Below are positions 36,414 through 45,175 of a stretch of 64,000 nucleotides of DNA, in pieces. The notes beneath the pieces were generated by a model. That model searched no databases. It was not told the DNA's origin and was given only the letters and a program-made list of their open reading frames with translations. Position 1 is the first letter of the stretch. Every line of letters starts with the position of its first letter. The stretch is from Mucilaginibacter gossypiicola (GTDB lineage: Bacteria; Bacteroidota; Bacteroidia; Sphingobacteriales; Sphingobacteriaceae). The stretch lies in the NCBI RefSeq assembly GCF_900110105.1, contig NZ_FOCL01000013.1, forward strand, positions 62,001 through 126,000. Reading direction: 5' to 3'. The translations under genes were made by a program, and so were the position numbers.

Positions 36414-37673
36414 ATGGAAGTACAGGAAATAAAACAACGCTTCGGGATCATTGGCAATTCGCCATTGCTTAACCGGGCTATAACTATAGCAAATCAGGTT
36501 TCGCCTACTGATATTTCGGTATTAATTACCGGTGAGAGTGGTAGTGGTAAGGAGGTTTTTTCGCACATCATACACCAGATGAGCCCGCGTAAACATGGGC
36601 CATTTATTGCGGTAAACTGCGGTGCAATACCTGAAGGTACTATCGATTCGGAGCTTTTCGGTCACGAAAAAGGTGCCTATACCGGTGCCGTTGGCGAACG
36701 TAAAGGTTATTTTGAAACGGTAAATGGTGGCACCATATTTTTAGATGAGATTGCTGAAATGCCGCTTGGTACCCAGGCCCGTTTGCTAAGGGTGCTTGAA
36801 TCGGGACAGTATATCAAAGTAGGTTCGTCGAAAGTTGAAAAAACTAACGTGCGGGTTATTGCTGCTACAAACGTTGATGTATACGATGCGGTAAAGAACG
36901 GCAAATTTCGTGAAGACCTTTACTATCGTTTAAATACGGTGCCCTTAAAAATACCGCCATTGCGCGACAGGAAAGAGGATGTATTTCTGCTGTTCCGCAA
37001 GTTTACAGCTGATTTTACTGATAAATACCGCACACCGCCAATTCAGCTGGATGATGATGCTCAACAGGTATTAACAAATTATTCGTGGCCGGGTAACGTA
37101 AGGCAGTTGAAAAACATGGCCGAACAATTGGCCGTACTTGAGCGCGACAGGATCATTACTGCTCAAACCCTGCTTACATATATTCCTCATGAGGCCGGCA
37201 CACGTAACCTGCCGATGCGCCTGGAGAATCAGCCTAAGGAAGATTTTTCTGAGCGTGATATCCTGTATAAAGTGCTGTTTGATATGAAGCGTGATATGGT
37301 GGAGTTGAAAAAGCTGGTAGCCGATATTATTGAGCATGGAGGTGTTTCGCCGCATTATGCCAATAATCCGCAGACATTAAATCAGCTTTATCGCGATATT
37401 GAACTGCATGGTACCAACGAGCCACAATTTACCTTGCAACAACCCGTTAATACCGTTACAAACAGCAGCAGCAATAGCAGTAGTACTATCGACGGTTTTA
37501 ATATAACGCACGATGCCGAAGAGGTAGAAGAATCACTGTCGCTGATTGAAAAAGAATCGGACCTGATCCGTAAGGCGTTGAAAAAACATAAAGGCAAACG
37601 CAAGCTGGCCGCTAATGAACTGGGGATTTCTGAGCGTACGTTATACAGGAAAATAAAAGAACTAAACTTATAA
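36414..37673 (+). CDS. Sigma-54-interacting transcriptional activator without sensor domain
   Basis: A 419-residue bacterial enhancer-binding protein. The AAA+ domain starts almost at the N-terminus (GNSPLLNRAI), with Walker A GESGSGKE, the sigma-54 contact loop as GAYTGA (Tyr for the usual Phe, seen in active members), Walker B GGTIFLDEIAEM and the R-finger region. A linker containing a polyserine run (about 345-352) leads to a C-terminal Fis-type helix-turn-helix (RKLAANELGISERTLYRKI). It lacks a receiver, PAS or GAF domain, so activity is probably set by amount or a partner protein. It lies between miaB and lptE, a conserved position, so an envelope-stress role is possible. Confidence 0.93.
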   Translation: MEVQEIKQRFGIIGNSPLLNRAITIANQVSPTDISVLITGESGSGKEVFSHIIHQMSPRKHGPFIAVNCGAIPEGTIDSELFGHEKGAYTGAVGERKGYFETVNGGTIFLDEIAEMPLGTQARLLRVLESGQYIKVGSSKVEKTNVRVIAATNVDVYDAVKNGKFREDLYYRLNTVPLKIPPLRDRKEDVFLLFRKFTADFTDKYRTPPIQLDDDAQQVLTNYSWPGNVRQLKNMAEQLAVLERDRIITAQTLLTYIPHEAGTRNLPMRLENQPKEDFSERDILYKVLFDMKRDMVELKKLVADIIEHGGVSPHYANNPQTLNQLYRDIELHGTNEPQFTLQQPVNTVTNSSSNSSSTIDGFNITHDAEEVEESLSLIEKESDLIRKALKKHKGKRKLAANELGISERTLYRKIKELNL

Positions 37674-37678
37674 AATTG

Positions 37679-38203
37679 ATGAAAAAACTTTTGGGAATTA
37701 TTTCAGTGTGTGTGTTGGTGCTTATGTGTCCATCATGTTACACTCTCAAAAATCAATCAATCCCGCCCACTTTGAAGACCCTCAATGTTCAGTTCTTTGA
37801 AAACAATGCTGCGCTGGTGGTTAATAATCTGAGCCAAACTTTCACCGAAGCGTTAAAAGACAGGGTTCGTACACAAACCAGCCTAAGCTTAGTCCGCGGC
37901 GAGGCCGATGCAACCATGTCGGGCGCTATTACCGGTTATTCTATTGCTCCGGCATCTATTCAAGCAACATCGAATAATGTGGCACCAATTGCTGATGCTA
38001 ACAGGCTTACTATTACCGTTCGTGTTAAATTTTCATTTGATGCCGCGAAAACTCCGGCAGATAAAAAGCTTAGTTTTGAGCAAAGTTTTACTAAGTTTGC
38101 CGATTACCGGGGGGATATTTCTTCGCAGGAGCAGGCACTTATTCAGCAAATTAATAAACAATTAATTGACGATATTTTTAACGCGGCCTTCTCTAATTGG
38201 TAG
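37679..38203 (+). CDS. lptE: LptE family lipoprotein
   Basis: A 174-residue lipoprotein from the ATG at 37679; the TTG one codon upstream is ignored. The signal ends at lipobox PSC (Cys20 region), then SIPPTLKTLNVQFFENNAALVVNNLSQTFTEALKDRV, the opening of the Bacteroidota LptE/DUF4136-like family. LptE plugs the LptD barrel that delivers lipopolysaccharide to the outer leaflet; orthology here is remote and rests on this pattern and on the neighbourhood. It starts 5 nt after the sigma-54 activator stop, implying coupled translation. Confidence 0.85.
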   Translation: MKKLLGIISVCVLVLMCPSCYTLKNQSIPPTLKTLNVQFFENNAALVVNNLSQTFTEALKDRVRTQTSLSLVRGEADATMSGAITGYSIAPASIQATSNNVAPIADANRLTITVRVKFSFDAAKTPADKKLSFEQSFTKFADYRGDISSQEQALIQQINKQLIDDIFNAAFSNW

Positions 38204-38224
38204 GCAATTTGTATTTTCAACCAC

Positions 38225-39580
38225 GTGGATCAATATTTGAATAGCAGGCAATACGAAATATTAGATGAACTGTTGGCTAATCCGGCCGAAACAGGTTCTT
38301 TTTATGGTTATAACCTGCAACAGTTGGTTGATGCCTATCCGCAAAGCGGTATTTTGCGTGCTTTGCTTGCCCATGCAGGTTCGGTTAAAGATGTGCAGCG
38401 TGCGGCAGTTTATTACAAGCCTGTTTTATTACACAAGTTAATTCACGAACCAGAAGGCCTTGCTCAGGTAAATGCATCACAGGTGATTAACCTGCTTGAG
38501 CCTGTGGCTGTAAACAATACTCCGGCTTCCGAAAACTATTTCAGTATAGGCTCAGCTGATGACCAGGAGGATGCTTTACCGCCGATACCGGAAGATACAG
38601 CGTTCACTTCAACTGAGGAAATAACCAGTTTTGATTTCACCATTGCCGACGAGCATAAGCAGGACGTGGTAACCGATACGCCGGCGATAACTGAACCGCA
38701 ACCAGTTTCATCCGCACATGATATAGATGATGAGGTTTATGATGAAATTGTTGGGATTGAAAACATAAGTATCGGTGGGGTCAATGCGAACGAACCTGCT
38801 ACCCATGTTGAAGCTGAACCGGAACCAAGCGATAAAAATGAAGATGTTGCCGACGCGGAACTTCTTATGCCGCCGCTGGTTCCAGACGAAACCAGGCAGT
38901 TAAAAGACGATGTGACTGAAAAATGGATCATCAGTAACATTGCATCAACCGATTATTTTTTGTTTGATAATTCGGTTGCTGATACAAGAGCCGAAGATAA
39001 GGTTGCCTTGCAGGAAGCTAATTTACAGCAAACGGAAACTGCAACGGCCGGGCAGCACGAGGTATTGTCAAAGTACAACGACGAAAAGATGCCTTATACC
39101 TTTATGTGGTGGTTAGATAAAACCCGTAAAGAATATGCATCAACTTATCAGCCTTATAATATTGAAACGGTAGCCTCGCCGAGTGCACCTGCAGCCGCTG
39201 ATAATCAAACTGCGGATGCATTACAGCATCAGTATTACGAAAATATCTTCCATTCGCAATCTCTTGAGGAGCTGGAGAAAACCCCTCAGCCGGATGTGCC
39301 GGAGATAAAAAGGAAGGAAGACCTCATCATTGAGAAATTTATTAAGGAGGAACCACAGATCAGGCCGCCATCTATTGATAAGCTCGATAATGAAAATAAG
39401 GCAAAGAAGAGCTCGGAAGACAGAAATGACCTGGTAAGTGAAACTTTAGCCCAGATTTACATTGACCAGATGTTATATCACAAGGCTATTGCAACTTACA
39501 AAAAATTGATCTTGAAATTCCCGGAAAAAAGCCGTTACTTTGCAAGCCAAATTGAGCAGTTAGAAAAGAAAACTAATTAA
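38225..39580 (+). CDS. Conserved hypothetical protein with C-terminal TPR-like helix pair
   Basis: A 451-residue protein starting at GTG 38225, 21 nt after lptE; no closer ATG is in frame. The N-terminal ~95 residues look helical (YEILDELLANPAETGSFYGYNLQQLVDAYPQSGILRALLAHAG). The middle (about 100-280) is acidic and low in complexity, probably disordered. The last ~40 residues (SETLAQIYIDQMLYHKAIATYKKLILKFPEKSRYFASQIEQLE) form a TPR-like unit. There is no signal peptide or membrane helix. Similar genes sit between lptE and secG in related bacteria; the function is unknown. Confidence 0.75.
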   Translation: MDQYLNSRQYEILDELLANPAETGSFYGYNLQQLVDAYPQSGILRALLAHAGSVKDVQRAAVYYKPVLLHKLIHEPEGLAQVNASQVINLLEPVAVNNTPASENYFSIGSADDQEDALPPIPEDTAFTSTEEITSFDFTIADEHKQDVVTDTPAITEPQPVSSAHDIDDEVYDEIVGIENISIGGVNANEPATHVEAEPEPSDKNEDVADAELLMPPLVPDETRQLKDDVTEKWIISNIASTDYFLFDNSVADTRAEDKVALQEANLQQTETATAGQHEVLSKYNDEKMPYTFMWWLDKTRKEYASTYQPYNIETVASPSAPAAADNQTADALQHQYYENIFHSQSLEELEKTPQPDVPEIKRKEDLIIEKFIKEEPQIRPPSIDKLDNENKAKKSSEDRNDLVSETLAQIYIDQMLYHKAIATYKKLILKFPEKSRYFASQIEQLEKKTN

Positions 39581-39589
39581 TATAAAGAA

Positions 39590-39958
39590 ATGTATATCGT
39601 TTTAATCATTGTTACCGTAATTGTATGCGCTCTGTTAGGGCTTATCGTACTTATCCAAAACCCTAAAGGCGGTGGTTTGGCATCAAATTTTTCAAGCTCA
39701 TCACAATTAATGGGTGTACAAAAAACCGGCGATTTTTTAGAAAAAGGTACCTGGGCTTTAGCTATCGCCCTGATGGTATTGTCATTGGCTATTAACGTAG
39801 CCGTAAAAGGAGGTTCATCTACAAATGCAGATAACCCTGCACTGCGTGAGCAAATAGAAAAAGCTTCAAAACCAACTAACTCGGTTCCATCAGCAACTCC
39901 GGCGTTAACGCCATCTACTACTGCGCCTGCTCCTAAAGCTGATAGCAGCAAAAAATAA
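39590..39958 (+). CDS. secG: Preprotein translocase subunit SecG
   Basis: A 122-residue protein with two membrane helices (YIVLIIVTVIVCALLGLIVLIQ and WALAIALMVLSLAINVAV) separated by the SecG signature NPKGGGLASNFSSSSQLMG. SecG assists the SecYEG channel during SecA-driven export. The C-terminal ~35 residues are a Pro/Ala/Thr-rich tail typical of Bacteroidota SecG. It closes the miaB-secG unit and is followed by a terminator. Confidence 0.94.
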   Translation: MYIVLIIVTVIVCALLGLIVLIQNPKGGGLASNFSSSSQLMGVQKTGDFLEKGTWALAIALMVLSLAINVAVKGGSSTNADNPALREQIEKASKPTNSVPSATPALTPSTTAPAPKADSSKK

Positions 39959-39986
39959 TAAAGTAATTAATTAAGATATATTGAAG

Positions 39987-40014
39987 GCCTCTGGGAATGT
40001 CCAGAGGCTTTTTT
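39987..40014 (+). terminator. Hairpin terminator after secG
   Basis: The 8-bp stem GCCTCTGG / CCAGAGGC (39987-39994 with 40001-40008) is followed by a T-tract. Confidence 0.87.
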
Positions 40015-40055
40015 GTTTTCACCATATCAGGGTGTTATTCGCGGATAAAAAAAGC

Positions 40056-40135
40056 GTCATTGCGAGGTACGAAGCAATCCCCGACCTACAGAGTCGTCTT
40101 GTATAGTTCGCGATTGCTTCGTGCCTCGCAATGAC
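40056..40135. repeat. GTCATTGCGAG palindromic repeat, copy E
   Basis: The ends gtcattgcgaggtacgaagc and gcttcgtgcctcgcaatgac are near-perfect complements around a ttgtatagttcgcgattg core. It lies between the convergent secG and 40223-40561 genes, flanked by a terminator on each side. Confidence 0.86.
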
Positions 40136-40170
40136 GCGGTGGAAACGTCATTTATAAAACAAACCCAACA

Positions 40171-40202
40171 AAAAACGCCCCGATTTTCGTCGGGGCGTTT
40201 TT
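40171..40202. terminator. Bidirectional hairpin terminator
   Basis: A perfect 13-bp stem AAAAACGCCCCGA / complement with a TTTTCG loop. It lies 20 bp beyond the stop of the minus-strand gene at 40223 and is well placed to end its transcript. Confidence 0.9.
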
Positions 40203-40222
40203 ATTACAAAAAGTAATTTAAA

Positions 40223-40561
40223 TTATAAAATCAGGATCAATACCAAAATAATGATAATGATAGCACCTAATGAAAGGTAAATGCCGCCACCGCCAAGGGC
40301 ATTGGCTTCTTTTTTCATCCCTTTAAGTTCTGTACGCAATTCTTTACGCTCCTCTTTGGTAAGCTGCGATTTGTCCATTGCTTTGATCTCATTAACACGG
40401 GCTTTTATTTCCTCAACACGGGCTTGTTTTTGCTCGGTTGTCATGGTTGCTATTTCTTCCTTGCTTAGCGGGGTAAGCGCGTGGCTGTCAGCGGCAAATG
40501 TATTTAAAGCACTAAATGACAACAGCAAGGTAAGAGCTAATAAATAAACTTTAGTTTTCAT
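40223..40561 (-). CDS. Small exported protein with coiled coil and C-terminal membrane helix
   Basis: A 112-residue protein. The signal peptide (MKTKVYLLALTLLLSFSALNTFA) is followed by a highly charged helical middle (EEIATMTTEQKQARVEEIKARVNEIKAMDKSQLTKEERKELRTELKGMKKE) and a very hydrophobic end (GGGGIYLSLGAIIIIILVLILIL). The layout fits a small inner-membrane protein with its coiled coil in the periplasm. I recognise such proteins in Bacteroidota but know no function. It is last of a three-gene minus-strand run and is terminated at 40171. Confidence 0.7.
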   Translation of the reverse strand: MKTKVYLLALTLLLSFSALNTFAADSHALTPLSKEEIATMTTEQKQARVEEIKARVNEIKAMDKSQLTKEERKELRTELKGMKKEANALGGGGIYLSLGAIIIIILVLILIL

Positions 40562-40651
40562 AGTTTTAATAATTTAAGTGGTTCTTTCTATGAAAGAGAA
40601 AAAGTGTGAAAAATGTTTTATCTAAGTATAAAATTATTGTAACCAAAATGT

Positions 40652-41521
40652 TTATAAGCAAACAAAATAAGCCGATTCAAAAACATGTCCTACGCTTAAT
40701 TTTTGGATAGCCTCTTTTTCTTTAATATCTACATGTTTGCCTTCTGTATCTGCGCAGCCAAGCCATGGTTCTATACAAACAAAATCGGCTCCGGGTTTAG
40801 CCCATAAACCAAGATAATTGAAATGCGGAAATTCAAGCGCCAGGGTTTGATCATGCTTGTCGCTTTTAATAGTTACCATCCTCGATTTTAAATCTTTAAA
40901 AACAAGGGCATCGTCATTAAACAGATCGCGGGTTAAATAAAGCTTTTTATTAGGAGTTGGTACAGGATGTGTTACACCGTTAAAAAAGCCATCTTTTGAT
41001 AAAAGATGAGTGTCAAAATGTTCTTCGGTTTCAAACTCCAGGTAATAGTCTTCATAGCTTTCGCCTTTGTTAAAAGGAACGTTAAAAGCGGGGTGCCCGC
41101 CAACAGAAAAATATATCGATTTTTTATCAAGGTTGATCACTTTATAAGTTATGCGGAGCGCGTTATCAATAAGATGATACAGGATCTGAAAATCAAATTT
41201 AAAAGGATAAACTTTTAGCGTGTTTTCACAATTAGGCAACGAATAACTCGCCGACGCTTCATCCGACTCCAATAAAAAAAACTCCGACTGCCTCGCAAAC
41301 CCATGGCGCGACATAGCATATTTTTCACCATTAACCAGAAGCTCATTATTGATCAGGCCGCCAACAATTGGAAAAAGGTTAGGAGCATGCCACGGCCAAA
41401 TTTTTTCATCGGCCTGCCACATGTGTTCAACGCCTGTGGCCTTATTGATAAATGAACTAAGCTGTGCGCCTTTGGTGTCGATAGCTACTTTAATGTGCTC
41501 GTTTTCTAAATGAGTGATCAT
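40652..41521 (-). CDS. Aldose 1-epimerase family protein (YihR/LacX-like)
   Basis: A 289-residue protein of the galactose-mutarotase fold: ITHLENEHIKVAIDTKGAQLSSFINKATGVEHMWQ at the start, ANLFP-type APNLFPIVGGL, FSVGGHPAFNVP with a conserved His, and CIEPWLG near the end carrying the catalytic Glu region. Family members convert alpha and beta anomers of hexoses or act on hexose-6-phosphates. There is no signal peptide, so it is cytosolic. It lies downstream of the YncE-phosphoesterase gene, separated by a hairpin. Confidence 0.88.
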   Translation of the reverse strand: MITHLENEHIKVAIDTKGAQLSSFINKATGVEHMWQADEKIWPWHAPNLFPIVGGLINNELLVNGEKYAMSRHGFARQSEFFLLESDEASASYSLPNCENTLKVYPFKFDFQILYHLIDNALRITYKVINLDKKSIYFSVGGHPAFNVPFNKGESYEDYYLEFETEEHFDTHLLSKDGFFNGVTHPVPTPNKKLYLTRDLFNDDALVFKDLKSRMVTIKSDKHDQTLALEFPHFNYLGLWAKPGADFVCIEPWLGCADTEGKHVDIKEKEAIQKLSVGHVFESAYFVCL

Positions 41522-41537
41522 GGGAGTATAATTAATG

Positions 41538-41575
41538 TTAAAGCCCGGCTTTTATAAATTAAGGCCGGGCTTTAA
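41538..41575 (-). terminator. Hairpin between the phosphoesterase and epimerase genes
   Basis: A perfect 12-bp stem TTAAAGCCCGGC / complement (41538-41549 with 41564-41575) with a 14-nt loop. The T-tract on the minus strand is weak, so partial read-through is possible. Confidence 0.65.
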
Positions 41576-41632
41576 ACCAATATATAAAGGATTCGTTAAT
41601 TGGACAACTTCCGGTTGAACGAAGTTAACAAA

Positions 41633-44080
41633 TCAATCATCATCCTGTTCTTTTTTAGGTTCTAAAATTACAAATGCACTCCTTTTTGGCGCGGGCATGA
41701 CAGATGATTCACCTTTTACGTACTTCCAAACCACTTCATTCAGGTCGATGTCAGGCGCTGCGTCTTCTTTAGCAAAATTGAACAGTTCAGAACGTTTGCT
41801 GCTTTCGTTTACAGCTATGTTGCGCTGTTCCAGATCAACCTGTGCAGGTTTGGCAGTATATGGCGTAAAATCTGGCTTGCTCGTAAAGCAATCGTACAAC
41901 GGCATAGCGGCTGCGTCATATTGGCTCATTGGAGGTAAACCTAAAATAAGCTCCATGGTACGCAAAACGCCCGATGTTGAATACATGCCGTGGATAACCG
42001 CATTGCGTTTTACATAAGGCCCTGCAACAAATACAGGTGAGCGGTGAGCGTCAATATGGTCGGGGCCGTTTTGGGCATCATCTTCCAGGATAAACACTAC
42101 CGACTCTTTCCAGATAGGGCTATGTGATAAATGCTCGATAAACTGCCCAATAGCAAGGTCATTATCGCCAACAGCGGCAATGGGTGATATTGCACCTTTA
42201 CGCTGCCCGCTGGTATGGTCGTTTGAAATGCGTACCGTGTTGAAGTGCGGTACAGCATTTATAGTCAATAACGAATCAAAGTCATGCGCCCAGATCTCGG
42301 TACGTTTTACATCTTTAACACTTAAATCGAATCCTGGTGACTGCAGGCAAAAATGCCCCTCAAGTGATTTTAAGTTTGCCTTGCCGGGGTTGCCATCGCT
42401 TACAAACTCGCCATAGGTACGATAACTTACCCCTGCGCGTTTGCAATAATCCCATATAAAACCATCGCGTGGGTAGGCTGCTTTGCGGGTACCTTCAAAG
42501 TCATAGTTACCGCCGCGGCCACCATAGCTGGTAGGCCATGTTTTTTCCACAAAATCGGTAGCGTAGGCTGCCATGCTCCAGTTGTGACCATCGGCGCTTA
42601 CCTCGGCATCAACGTAAAAATTGTCAAGGAGCACAAATTCGTTGGCAATGGCATGATGGTTAGGAGTTACCTTATTACCGAAAATACATAGCGATGTATC
42701 GCCGTTGCCCTGCGGCATATCGCCTAAAACCTGGTCGTAAGTGCGGTTTTCCTTAATGATATAGAAAACGTATTTAATAGGCGATTTTTCACCCATCCGG
42801 CGAGGGATAGGATTGCCTTCTTCGCCTTTGGCTGTTTTTTCAACTTTAGCGCTAAACGGTGTATTGGCATAAACCTGTTTGGTATAAGTTTTCAGTTCGG
42901 CGTCGGTTGGGGTATTGATGAACGATAAGGTACCTTTAAACAGGCCGCCAATATATTGCTCACGGCTGTTGATAGCACCTTGCTTATAACCGCTGTTATC
43001 GGTTTTTTTAACTGGTTGTGGGCCCCTCGGGTTAGCCATTGATGAAAAGCCCTTCCCGTTTGATACCAGGATTTTGCTACCTAGCACTTTTACATTGGTG
43101 GGGTACCAGCCAACCGGAATAAAACCTTTGCTTTTGCTGCTGCCCGGAATAGTTACATCAAATACGGCAAGGCAGTTATTATCCGCATTGGCTATATAAA
43201 GGGTTTTCCCATTTTGCGATAAGGCCAAACCGTTACTGGTTGAACCTGTAAGGCGGGTAGGGTAAAGGGCAGTAGAAATGGTTTCAACTATTTTATGTGT
43301 AGCTGTATTTACCACAGATACGGCATTGTCGTTGGCATCGGCCACGTACAGAAATTTCCCTTTCTTATCTAAAAGCAGCTCGTTAGGGTGGCTGCTGGTT
43401 TTGATAGTGCTGAGTGTTTGTTTTTCAATGTTGTAAAAGCCGAGCATATCTCCTCCCCATAAAGAAATATACAACGTTTTTTCATCGGGCGATAAAATAC
43501 AGCTGTAAGCTTCGGCAGGTAGTTTTACCTGTTTTAGGATGTCTTTTTTATCAGGATCGATAATGTAAAGCGTACTGTCTTCTTTAGTAACCGAATACAG
43601 GCGGCTGTTGGTTTTGTTAGTTACCATACCTGTAGGGCATACCTTATTCTTAGGCCATGCATTTGGGGCTAACTTAATGGTATCTGGTGTTCCAAGCTTG
43701 TTGCCGGCAATGTTAAATACCAGGATCCAGTTATCATTGCCGCCCGATGCATACAATTTTTTCTCGTCGCGGCTGAAAGCAAGGCCATACCATGATTTTT
43801 TAACTATTACTTCATCAAGCAGTTTTTCGTTTTTGGGGTCGATCAGCTGAACCGACTGTGTACTTTGGCCGTTATTGGTAACTGCCAGTAATTTGCCTGA
43901 TGACGACAGTTGCATATTAAGCGGCAAATCACCAAGGGGCAGCGAATTTCCGGCAGGACTAAGCTTCCATCCGTTGGGTAACAATACCTGCCCTGTTTGT
44001 TCAATTTTACCCGGAGTTTGCGCGAACGATTGTAGCGCCGTACTTAAAAGAGCAATGCCGGCGATGAATTTTAGTTTCAT
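41633..44080 (-). CDS. Secreted YncE-type beta-propeller fused to a phosphoesterase domain
   Basis: An 815-residue exported protein (signal peptide MKLKFIAGIALLSTALQSFA). Residues about 40-370 are a seven-bladed propeller of YVTN/YncE type (KLLAVTNNGQSTQSVQLIDPK, KKLYASGGNDNWILVFN, KFLYVADANDNAVSVVNTATH). Residues about 430-760 match the PF04185 phosphoesterase/acid-phosphatase family of the alkaline-phosphatase superfamily (YIIKENRTYDQVLGDMPQGNGD, VLLDNFYVDAEVSADGHNWSMAAYATD, FILEDDAQNGPDHIDAHRSP with metal-ligand His/Asp). The fusion is a recurring Bacteroidota architecture; the substrate is unknown. The acidic tail ends KKEQDDD. Confidence 0.88.
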   Translation of the reverse strand: MKLKFIAGIALLSTALQSFAQTPGKIEQTGQVLLPNGWKLSPAGNSLPLGDLPLNMQLSSSGKLLAVTNNGQSTQSVQLIDPKNEKLLDEVIVKKSWYGLAFSRDEKKLYASGGNDNWILVFNIAGNKLGTPDTIKLAPNAWPKNKVCPTGMVTNKTNSRLYSVTKEDSTLYIIDPDKKDILKQVKLPAEAYSCILSPDEKTLYISLWGGDMLGFYNIEKQTLSTIKTSSHPNELLLDKKGKFLYVADANDNAVSVVNTATHKIVETISTALYPTRLTGSTSNGLALSQNGKTLYIANADNNCLAVFDVTIPGSSKSKGFIPVGWYPTNVKVLGSKILVSNGKGFSSMANPRGPQPVKKTDNSGYKQGAINSREQYIGGLFKGTLSFINTPTDAELKTYTKQVYANTPFSAKVEKTAKGEEGNPIPRRMGEKSPIKYVFYIIKENRTYDQVLGDMPQGNGDTSLCIFGNKVTPNHHAIANEFVLLDNFYVDAEVSADGHNWSMAAYATDFVEKTWPTSYGGRGGNYDFEGTRKAAYPRDGFIWDYCKRAGVSYRTYGEFVSDGNPGKANLKSLEGHFCLQSPGFDLSVKDVKRTEIWAHDFDSLLTINAVPHFNTVRISNDHTSGQRKGAISPIAAVGDNDLAIGQFIEHLSHSPIWKESVVFILEDDAQNGPDHIDAHRSPVFVAGPYVKRNAVIHGMYSTSGVLRTMELILGLPPMSQYDAAAMPLYDCFTSKPDFTPYTAKPAQVDLEQRNIAVNESSKRSELFNFAKEDAAPDIDLNEVVWKYVKGESSVMPAPKRSAFVILEPKKEQDDD

Positions 44081-44229
44081 AAGAAAACGATTGTAGCCAA
44101 AATTACAAATTCGTTTTATTCCGAAAGGCCTATTAACGGAAACTTAACATAACTTTATATCTACAGATTTTCTACAGAATTTAAAATAGTTATTTTAGTA
44201 AACTTGAATTTGAACAATTACTCCCTGCT

Positions 44230-44679
44230 ATGTTTAATTTATTCAGAAAGAAGCAAATACCACTCATAACACATCAATATAAAAACTTGATTATTGCCCT
44301 GCCTGCACATTGGCAGTATGAATCTGAAGGGGAAGATCAGGAAGCTTGTTTTGATCCGAAATCGAAAAGTACCCTGCGTTTTAATATTATCGGGGCAATT
44401 CCTCCGGACGGAATTAGCGAGGACGAAAATTTAAAACTTTTGATTGCCGATTTGCCTTATGCAACCACGGTACATGGAAACCTTTTGGCAGGACCTGCTT
44501 ATAAAGAGTCGGAAGATAATGGTACAAAGATTACGCTTATCACCTGGCGATTGATAAAGCCTGAAAAAACGATGGCGGTTATCACCTATGCCGTTTTATC
44601 TGCTGAGAAAGATTCAACATCAGAAAAGGAAATCCTAACCCTGATCCGAACTTCGTTGCTAAATGCACAATTAACATAG
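44230..44679 (+). CDS. Hypothetical protein (149 aa)
   Basis: This is a short soluble protein without a signal peptide or membrane segment. Visible pieces are YKNLIIALPAHWQYESEGEDQEACFDPKSKSTLRFNIIG and TLITWRLIKPEKTMAVITYAVL, an alternating pattern suggesting a beta sandwich. The ALPAHWxY opening recalls small DcrB/PsbP-like proteins, but I cannot assign a family. It stands divergent from the phosphoesterase gene and 64 nt upstream of the next small gene. Confidence 0.6.
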   Translation: MFNLFRKKQIPLITHQYKNLIIALPAHWQYESEGEDQEACFDPKSKSTLRFNIIGAIPPDGISEDENLKLLIADLPYATTVHGNLLAGPAYKESEDNGTKITLITWRLIKPEKTMAVITYAVLSAEKDSTSEKEILTLIRTSLLNAQLT

Positions 44680-44743
44680 TAAATGCAATTTAGATATTTC
44701 AAAACGCTATATTAGGGGTACACGCTACTTAAACTTTATATCT

Positions 44744-45169
44744 ATGAAAACTATTAAATTCTTCGCTTTTTTTGCGTTTATGCTGACTATGTCCTTTAAA
44801 GGTTTTTCACAAACCAAAACAGGGCAGGTTTATCTGATCCGGGTAACCGGTTATACTGGTTCAATGGTTAATTACAGGTTTTATATCGATGACAAGCTGG
44901 TTTGTAAACTAAAAAACAAATCATTCTCGATACATGATTTAGCCGAAGGCCAGCACACGGTAAGCGTGGTAAGCGGCGGGATCTCAAACGGAAAAAAATC
45001 GGAACCGTTAACAATAACTGTTGTAGAAGGAAAAGTAAATTACGTAAGCGTTGTTAGCACCCAGGCCGGATATGTAAACAAAATTACCTGCCAGGAAATC
45101 ACTCAAAACTCGGCCGATCCGCTTTTGGCGAAAGCTAAGCAAAATAAAAACTGCGAAACAGCCAACTAA
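44744..45169 (+). CDS. Exported small beta protein, DUF2846-like
   Basis: A 141-residue protein with a signal peptide (MKTIKFFAFFAFMLTMSFKGFSQ). The mature part (GQVYLIRVTGYTGSMVNYRFYIDDKLVCKLKNKSFSIHDLAEGQHTVSVV) resembles DUF2846, a small beta-sandwich family in the periplasm or on the surface, where a short strand-loop PEGA-like repeat is presented. The function is unknown. Its stop lies 6 bp from the convergent AraC gene stop, with no terminator visible between them. Confidence 0.65.
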   Translation: MKTIKFFAFFAFMLTMSFKGFSQTKTGQVYLIRVTGYTGSMVNYRFYIDDKLVCKLKNKSFSIHDLAEGQHTVSVVSGGISNGKKSEPLTITVVEGKVNYVSVVSTQAGYVNKITCQEITQNSADPLLAKAKQNKNCETAN

Positions 45170-45175
45170 ACGCTG

